From positions 1 to 22,240 of IMG/VR virus record IMGVR_UViG_3300008267_001274: 22,240 nucleotides of DNA. One strand, 5' to 3'. The notes below the pieces were generated by a model. The model was not told the origin of the DNA and searched no databases. It was given only the letters and a program-made list of their open reading frames with translations. Source of the stretch: a virus. Below are positions 19,076 to 22,240 of the stretch, piece after piece. The translations under genes and the position numbers were made by a program. Each line of letters opens with the position of its first letter. The first letter of the stretch is position 1.

Positions 19076-19350
19076 TTTTCTATTAGACTATATTCTTCAA
19101 CTATTTTTCTATCTACTTCTGAATATAATCTAGATTCTAAAGTTCTATATATAGTTTGTATTTTTTTGATCTCATTATATTTATAAAAAGGACAATTATA
19201 AAGATCTATTAACAATTTTATTTTATTAGACCAAGATTTTATTAGATTATAACAGGATTTTAATTGATCTGGGGATTCGCAAGAATTTATAACTCTGAGG
19301 ATCCAGCTTTTATCCCTTTTTATTTCGTTCAAAATATCTTCTACCCTCAT
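19072..19350 (-). CDS. hypothetical helical protein, 92 aa
   Basis: Lys/Ile-rich alpha-helical protein (MRVEDILNEIKRDKSWILRV, ending EVDRKIVEEYSLIEN) with a Cys-containing middle (NSCESPDQLKSCYNL). No recognised domain. Last gene of the leftward nine-gene operon, 4 bp after the preceding stop. Confidence 0.68.
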   Translation of the reverse strand: MRVEDILNEIKRDKSWILRVINSCESPDQLKSCYNLIKSWSNKIKLLIDLYNCPFYKYNEIKKIQTIYRTLESRLYSEVDRKIVEEYSLIEN

Positions 19351-19354
19351 AATT

Positions 19355-19609
19355 TTATTTTTTTATAGAATTTACAAAAGAATCAAATAGATCTTTATAT
19401 TTTTCTATTCCTTCTTGTAAAAAAACTTTTAAAGTGGAATAAGAAGATCCGTATGTAATTTCTCCTTCTATTTCTTTAGAGGATTCTTTTTCTAAAGTTT
19501 CGTAAAAATTCTTTAATGATTCCGAATTTCTAGAACTCACCGAAACATTTAAAATGGACCCTTCTCCATTAGGAACTATAAAATACAATATTTTATTTCT
19601 ATTATTCAC
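19355..19609 (-). CDS. hypothetical protein, 84 aa
   Basis: Begins NNRNKILYFIVPNGEGSILNVSVSS, a beta-strand-rich opening, then a helical acidic-basic second half (SLKNFYETLEKESSKEIEGE, EKYKDLFDSFVNSIKK). No family recognised. In the middle of the leftward operon between a packaged-type protein and the gene at 19072. Confidence 0.65.
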   Translation of the reverse strand: MNNRNKILYFIVPNGEGSILNVSVSSRNSESLKNFYETLEKESSKEIEGEITYGSSYSTLKVFLQEGIEKYKDLFDSFVNSIKK

Positions 19610-19629
19610 TAAAGGATAAAAATTCTTAT

Positions 19630-19833
19630 TTATTTTTTAAATTCTTTTTTAGCTTCTTCGAAATCTTCTTTTGTTAGATCCCAGTTTTTCTTTTTATTTT
19701 TTATGTATGCTTTTGCACTTTCGAAATTAGGGGACTTGGCAGAAGAGAAGTAACCTTTTAGATCATTATAGATTGCAAAGCTAATTCCTTTTCCCTCGTT
19801 TAAAAAATTTTCGTATGTTTGTATATTCTCCAT
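19630..19833 (-). CDS. capsid-targeting-like small protein, 67 aa
   Basis: MENIQTYENFLNEGKG is an almost textbook capsid-targeting peptide, with L-N-E cleavage before Gly14. The mature part (about 54 residues) is Lys/Ser/Tyr-rich and helical (SAKAYIKNKKKNWDLTKEDF, EAKKEFKK), with basic clusters as expected of a small internal head protein that binds DNA. It starts 1 bp after the preceding stop. Confidence 0.78.
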   Translation of the reverse strand: MENIQTYENFLNEGKGISFAIYNDLKGYFSSAKSPNFESAKAYIKNKKKNWDLTKEDFEEAKKEFKK

Positions 19834-19834
19834 T

Positions 19835-20407
19835 TTATTCTTTTTCTTCGGTTTCTTTTTCTTCCTTTTTATTTTTCTTCCAGGTTTCCCCGTATTTTCT
19901 ATATGCTCTCCGCATACCTATATTATCGGGTTCACCCTCAACAAGTTTATATTTTTTAGATTCTGTTTTTTCTGCTTCTTCGAACCATTTTTTAAATTTA
20001 TCCCCATCTTCTTTAGATAAACCTGTAGATTTTGAATCTGAAACGATATCATCCATCAGCGAATCATCTATTTCGGATTTTACCTTTGATTTATCTACTT
20101 TTAGAATTTCGGTTTGATATTTTTTCAAAGCATTTAGAGTATTACTCCCAAATACACCATCATTTTTTTTCCCGTCCTTAGGTTTATCCAGATACCCTAA
20201 ATAAACTAAAAAATCTTGTACCTTCTGAACCCAATTTTTTCTAGAATCTTCTTCTTTTAAAGGGAATTCTTTAAATTGAGAAATATCTTTATCCAGATCT
20301 TTTATATTGTCTATAATATTAGAAACTCCCTTTGAAAATTTTTTTGCAAAATCATCAATTCCCCCTGACTCCAATAAATACTCGTTAAATCTTAGAAGAT
20401 TTTTCAT
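19835..20407 (-). CDS. capsid-targeting protein with PG-binding-like domain, 190 aa
   Basis: MKNLLRFNEYLLESGG has the targeting pattern with L-L-E cleavage before Ser14. Residues about 58-100 form a PG_binding_1-like module (WVQKVQDFLVYLGYLDKPKD, DGVFGSNTLNALKKYQTEI), the fold also found in the endolysin at 9695. A Lys/Glu-rich charged C-terminal region follows (YKLVEGEPDNIGMRRAYRKY ... EEKETEEKE). The combination suggests a virion protein that meets peptidoglycan, for example ejected with DNA. A class B box precedes it inside the operon. Confidence 0.78.
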   Translation of the reverse strand: MKNLLRFNEYLLESGGIDDFAKKFSKGVSNIIDNIKDLDKDISQFKEFPLKEEDSRKNWVQKVQDFLVYLGYLDKPKDGKKNDGVFGSNTLNALKKYQTEILKVDKSKVKSEIDDSLMDDIVSDSKSTGLSKEDGDKFKKWFEEAEKTESKKYKLVEGEPDNIGMRRAYRKYGETWKKNKKEEKETEEKE

Positions 20408-20411
20408 ATGC

Positions 20412-20421
20412 TTTATATATC
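20412..20421 (-). promoter_or_regulatory. class B box GATATATAAA, leftward, internal to operon
   Basis: Overlaps the end of the upstream gene (Asp-Ile-stop) and lies 4 nt before the ATG at 20407. Could start an extra transcript of the distal genes. Confidence 0.4.
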
Positions 20422-20706
20422 AATTTGTCCTTCTTTTATCTTGGTAACTTTAACTATAAGATCTTTTTCTCCCATTATTACCCTATGGTATTTCCCTTTC
20501 GGTATTAATATAGGGGTTTTGCTTATGGTAAAAGGAAGATCGTCGTCAAATTGAAACATCCAATCGGTTTCTTCTACCAGTTCTACTATTCTATCCTCTT
20601 CGTCAAAATGCCATTTTAATTCTTCAGGGTCTATTCTTTTCGTAAATCCCCTTATGGAAGAATTTTCAGATATAACAATTTCGTTATATGGAAAATTTTC
20701 TACCAA
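20413..20706 (-). CDS. cupin-like small phage protein, 97 aa (TTG start preferred)
   Basis: The motifs LKWHFDEEDRIVELVEETDWMF, then QFDDDLP, ILIPKGKYHRVIMGEKDLIVKV, match a cupin-like beta-barrel found in T4-like and pelagic phages (WH-x-D-x-x-DR ... IPKG-x-x-HR-x-I-x-G-x-x-DL). The first His and the IPKG-H pair would be the metal ligands. The longest frame opens at an ATG at 20766, 67 bp inside the upstream gene, and its extra N-terminus (residues 1-20) is not convincing. I prefer the TTG at 20706, which overlaps the upstream stop TAG by 7 bp. Enzymatic role unknown. Confidence 0.7.
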   Translation of the reverse strand: MVENFPYNEIVISENSSIRGFTKRIDPEELKWHFDEEDRIVELVEETDWMFQFDDDLPFTISKTPILIPKGKYHRVIMGEKDLIVKVTKIKEGQIDI

Positions 20707-21296
20707 GGTTTGTTTGACTTTAGGCCTAAAAGTTTTGCATATCTTCCGACATTGCAAGCCCACCATCTAGCTTTCCATCTAGGTCCGGGGGTTTTACATT
20801 TATGCCTAGCTCTAAAAGATCTTGAAGCTTCCGGATTGTCGTTTTTAACTGTAGCTCCCGGTTGTCCCCATTCAACTTTAACTACCCTTCCTTTGTCATT
20901 TTTAGTAAAAACCCTAAATTTATGTTTACCCGACATTCTTCTAGGTTTATTAAGATCTACTTTTTTACCCTGATATTCCGCTTCATATAGATCTTCTTCG
21001 TCTTCTTCTGAATCCCCTTTTTCAAAAGGAACGTCTAGAAGAACTTGTTCGCCTTCAAAAATTCCTATTTTTCCAGCATCCGTACTTATTAAAAATAAAT
21101 CATCTTCTTCTAGCTCTATCGATCCTTCTTCCCATAGGGTTCTTGCTTCATTCACACAATTTATCCAAGAATCTGACCCTATTCTTAGGACGCTATCCAA
21201 TAGACCTATTTCGTGTTTTAAATGGTAATTTAGAAATTCGCTTATTTGATATTCCCCTTCTTTTATAGGGGAGTTTAGAGGTTTTAGGTTTTTCAC
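20700..21296 (-). CDS. phage RARH/PGP-motif C-terminal domain protein, 198 aa
   Basis: N-terminus MKNLKPLNSPIKEGEYQISE has a possible targeting peptide with I-K-E cleavage before Gly14. The C-terminal domain (about residues 104-188) reads LYEAEYQGKKVDLNKPRR, then KHKFRVFTKNDKGRVVKVEWG and SFRARHKCKTPGPRWKARWW, a signature I know from T4-like cyanophages, pelagiphages and jumbo phages as an uncharacterised domain near head genes. Cys residues in RARHKC and WWAC could bind a metal. No function is established to my knowledge. Confidence 0.8.
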   Translation of the reverse strand: MKNLKPLNSPIKEGEYQISEFLNYHLKHEIGLLDSVLRIGSDSWINCVNEARTLWEEGSIELEEDDLFLISTDAGKIGIFEGEQVLLDVPFEKGDSEEDEEDLYEAEYQGKKVDLNKPRRMSGKHKFRVFTKNDKGRVVKVEWGQPGATVKNDNPEASRSFRARHKCKTPGPRWKARWWACNVGRYAKLLGLKSNKPW

Positions 21297-21305
21297 TTTT
21301 TATCT

Positions 21306-21617
21306 TTATAGTTCATTGTATATATTCCCTCCCCAATATTTTTTCTTTAGATAAATAAAATGGGAAATTGGAATATTTTTTGGAGGAATGTCTATAGATT
21401 CCCAGTCTCCTTTATCCGGGGATTTTATTTCCCCTATTCTCCAGCTATTCATTAAATCGGATCTCATTAATTTTTTTTGCCGATAAATAGATTCTTGTCT
21501 TTGGTTCCTAAATAATTTTCTAGCAGTTTCCCCTCCTATTCTTTTAGTGGCTTTCCTAATAATGAAAATCTTTTTAATCCTTCTAATTTTTAGGGATATC
21601 TTTTGTATTATTCTCAT
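21306..21617 (-). CDS. hypothetical very basic protein, 103 aa
   Basis: Arg/Lys/Ile-rich (MRIIQKISLKIRRIKKIFII, RKLFRNQRQESIYRQKKL), then a Pro-containing tail (ESIDIPPKNIPISHFIYLKKKYWGG). The high positive charge suggests binding to nucleic acid. It overlaps the upstream gene by 35 bp, and the true start may be a few codons later. No recognised family. Confidence 0.65.
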   Translation of the reverse strand: MRIIQKISLKIRRIKKIFIIRKATKRIGGETARKLFRNQRQESIYRQKKLMRSDLMNSWRIGEIKSPDKGDWESIDIPPKNIPISHFIYLKKKYWGGNIYNEL

Positions 21618-21768
21618 TTTTTATTTTTTCTATTCTTCTTCTTAAAACCTCGTCTTCCAAATATATATTACTGTTTTCTTCCAAGTGTTTTTTTATTTCT
21701 TCAAACCCATAGTCATTAAATAAATTATAATGACTTTCTATTATTTTGGAAATAATGTCTTTTTCCAT
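21583..21768 (-). CDS. hypothetical helical protein, 61 aa
   Basis: Glu/Lys/Asn-rich helical protein (MEKDIISKIIESHYNLFNDY, EEIKKHLEENSNIYLEDEVL). No recognised motif. Starts 1 bp after the preceding gene ends and overlaps the next by 35 bp; a small operon filler of the kind common in phages. Confidence 0.6.
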   Translation of the reverse strand: MEKDIISKIIESHYNLFNDYGFEEIKKHLEENSNIYLEDEVLRRRIEKIKNENNTKDIPKN

Positions 21769-21769
21769 A

Positions 21770-21961
21770 CTAATTTTTTTTATTCTGTGCCGAGGTTAAT
21801 AAATTTATAACGTGTAGAATTATTGATGCCCTATCCTCCGGATTTATTTTGGAAGACATAATATCATTCCTTATAGCTATAGCTTGGAGGTATGAGTTTC
21901 TAGCTAGTTTTTCTACCCCTTGTTTGTAAATTTTTAAAGGGTCTTCGTTTCTTGGATCCAT
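21770..21961 (-). CDS. hypothetical helical protein, 63 aa
   Basis: MDPRNEDPLKIYKQGVEKLA then AIAIRNDIMSSKINPEDRAS and HVINLLTSAQNKKN: a compact all-helical small protein without a signal or membrane span. First gene of the leftward operon; the 50-bp AT-rich gap to 22012 must carry its promoter. Confidence 0.6.
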   Translation of the reverse strand: MDPRNEDPLKIYKQGVEKLARNSYLQAIAIRNDIMSSKINPEDRASIILHVINLLTSAQNKKN

Positions 21962-21985
21962 TACTTTATTTTTTAATTATTATAT

Positions 21986-21996
21986 GATATATAATA
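21986..21996 (+). promoter_or_regulatory. class B box GATATATAATA
   Basis: Ends 15 nt before the ATG at 22012 in a very AT-rich divergent intergenic region. I see no equally good leftward box for the operon starting at 21961. Confidence 0.55.
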
Positions 21997-22011
21997 TAAA
22001 AATATTTCGAC

Positions 22012-22240
22012 ATGAAAATTCTTAATTTCGACAGTTTTCTTAATGAAAAAGAAAATTTCTTAAACGAATCTTTAGATGAGGGGGAAGCTTATCTTATCGG
22101 AGATTCTACAAGTATATTATTATCGCAGACCCGAGAGCTAAAAAACAAAATAACAACTATAAAGGATCTTTCCATAGTGGGGATAGGAACCTATGCTTTT
22201 AGCGAAATTTTAAAAGATTACAGAAAAGAATACCCCGAAA
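22012..22240 (+). CDS. partial capsid-targeting protein with SGNH-like GDS motif
   Basis: Truncated by the window edge (76 residues seen). The N-terminus MKILNFDSFLNEKENFLNES has two candidate L-N-E cleavage sites. Right after it, AYLIGDSTSILLSQTREL resembles block I of SGNH/GDSL hydrolases (GDS with the nucleophile serine), followed by DLSIVGIGTYAFSEILKDY. Phage SGNH proteins deacetylate or cleave surface polysaccharide or act as virion hydrolases. Without the downstream blocks II, III and V, the assignment is tentative. Preceded by a class B box. Confidence 0.6.
   Translation, partial: MKILNFDSFLNEKENFLNESLDEGEAYLIGDSTSILLSQTRELKNKITTIKDLSIVGIGTYAFSEILKDYRKEYPE

Noticed and set aside
19815-20117. 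Rightward Ser/Phe-rich frame
   Set aside because: Shadow of the leftward Glu/Lys-rich gene at 19835; Ser/Phe/Leu runs are the reverse complement of GAA/AAA-rich codons.
20707-20766. N-terminal extension of the cupin-like gene to the ATG at 20766
   Set aside because: Would lie entirely inside the conserved end of the upstream gene and adds a Cys/Lys/Arg-rich tail unlike the rest of the protein.
1-22240. tRNA or rRNA genes
   Set aside because: No cloverleaf with a TTCGANNC-type T arm or rRNA-like conserved segment was noticed on either strand; a covariance-model scan was not possible.

Overview
The window looks like part of a large, AT-rich, tailed-phage genome (T4-like/jumbo myovirus type) infecting a Bacteroidota (Flavobacteriia-like) host. 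Evidence for the host: promoters end in TAnnTTTG-type -7 boxes, start codons follow A/T-rich leaders rather than strong Shine-Dalgarno sites, and there is a Bacteroidota-style ECF sigma factor. Evidence for a phage: compact mostly small genes with ATGA/TAATG overlaps, a GH19-type endolysin, a phage RARH/PGP-motif domain protein, and at least six proteins whose N-termini resemble the T4 capsid-targeting peptide (MK-x-F-x-x-FL-x-E) cut by the prohead protease. No capsid, tail, terminase or polymerase gene is in the window, so the assignment is inference.

Region 1 (1-4298) is a row of short single-gene cassettes of mostly unknown function. Each has its own unit T6-8-CCTACG, 10-11 nt, TA(C/T)(T/A)TT(T/A)(G/A), then an AACCAATTAA leader. 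Several of these overlap a CCCGTAGG/T7/CCTACGGG hairpin, so the end of one cassette and the promoter of the next are the same DNA. Two cassettes carry frameshifted small ORFs. The region ends in a 389-bp non-coding stretch with competing GC-rich hairpins and 10-bp tandem repeats.

Region 2 (4299-7803) holds a capsid-targeting-type protein, a six-gene operon of unknown proteins, and a convergent Nudix hydrolase. Region 3 (7806-11564) holds a likely lysis/cell-wall and regulation module: two tiny overlapping membrane proteins, an RlpA-like secreted protein, an isolated ECF sigma factor between two terminators, an endolysin (PG-binding plus GH19 domain), and a papain-like cysteine peptidase-fold protein.

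Region 4 (11638-15791) is dominated by seven of the eight DUF1566-like (Lcl_C, C-type-lectin-fold-like) paralogs in the window; the eighth is in region 1. Region 5 (15835-19075) is the most striking: a complete membrane histidine kinase (2 TM, GAF, PAS, PAS, HisKA-like, HATPase), a stand-alone CheY-like response regulator, and a coiled-coil two-TM membrane protein in one operon. Region 6 (19072-22240) is a leftward operon of small proteins, several with capsid-targeting-like N-termini, and the start of a rightward gene with an SGNH-like GDS motif.

Two promoter classes divide the window. Class A (CCTACG type) drives the cassettes, the 5-7 kb operon, the RlpA module, the sigma gene and the peptidase-like gene. 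Class B (GATATATAAG-like, reminiscent of the T4 late TATAAATA box) lies just before the endolysin, DUF1566 and capsid-targeting genes, often only 2-5 nt before the start codon. I read these as early/middle and late programmes; that is inference.
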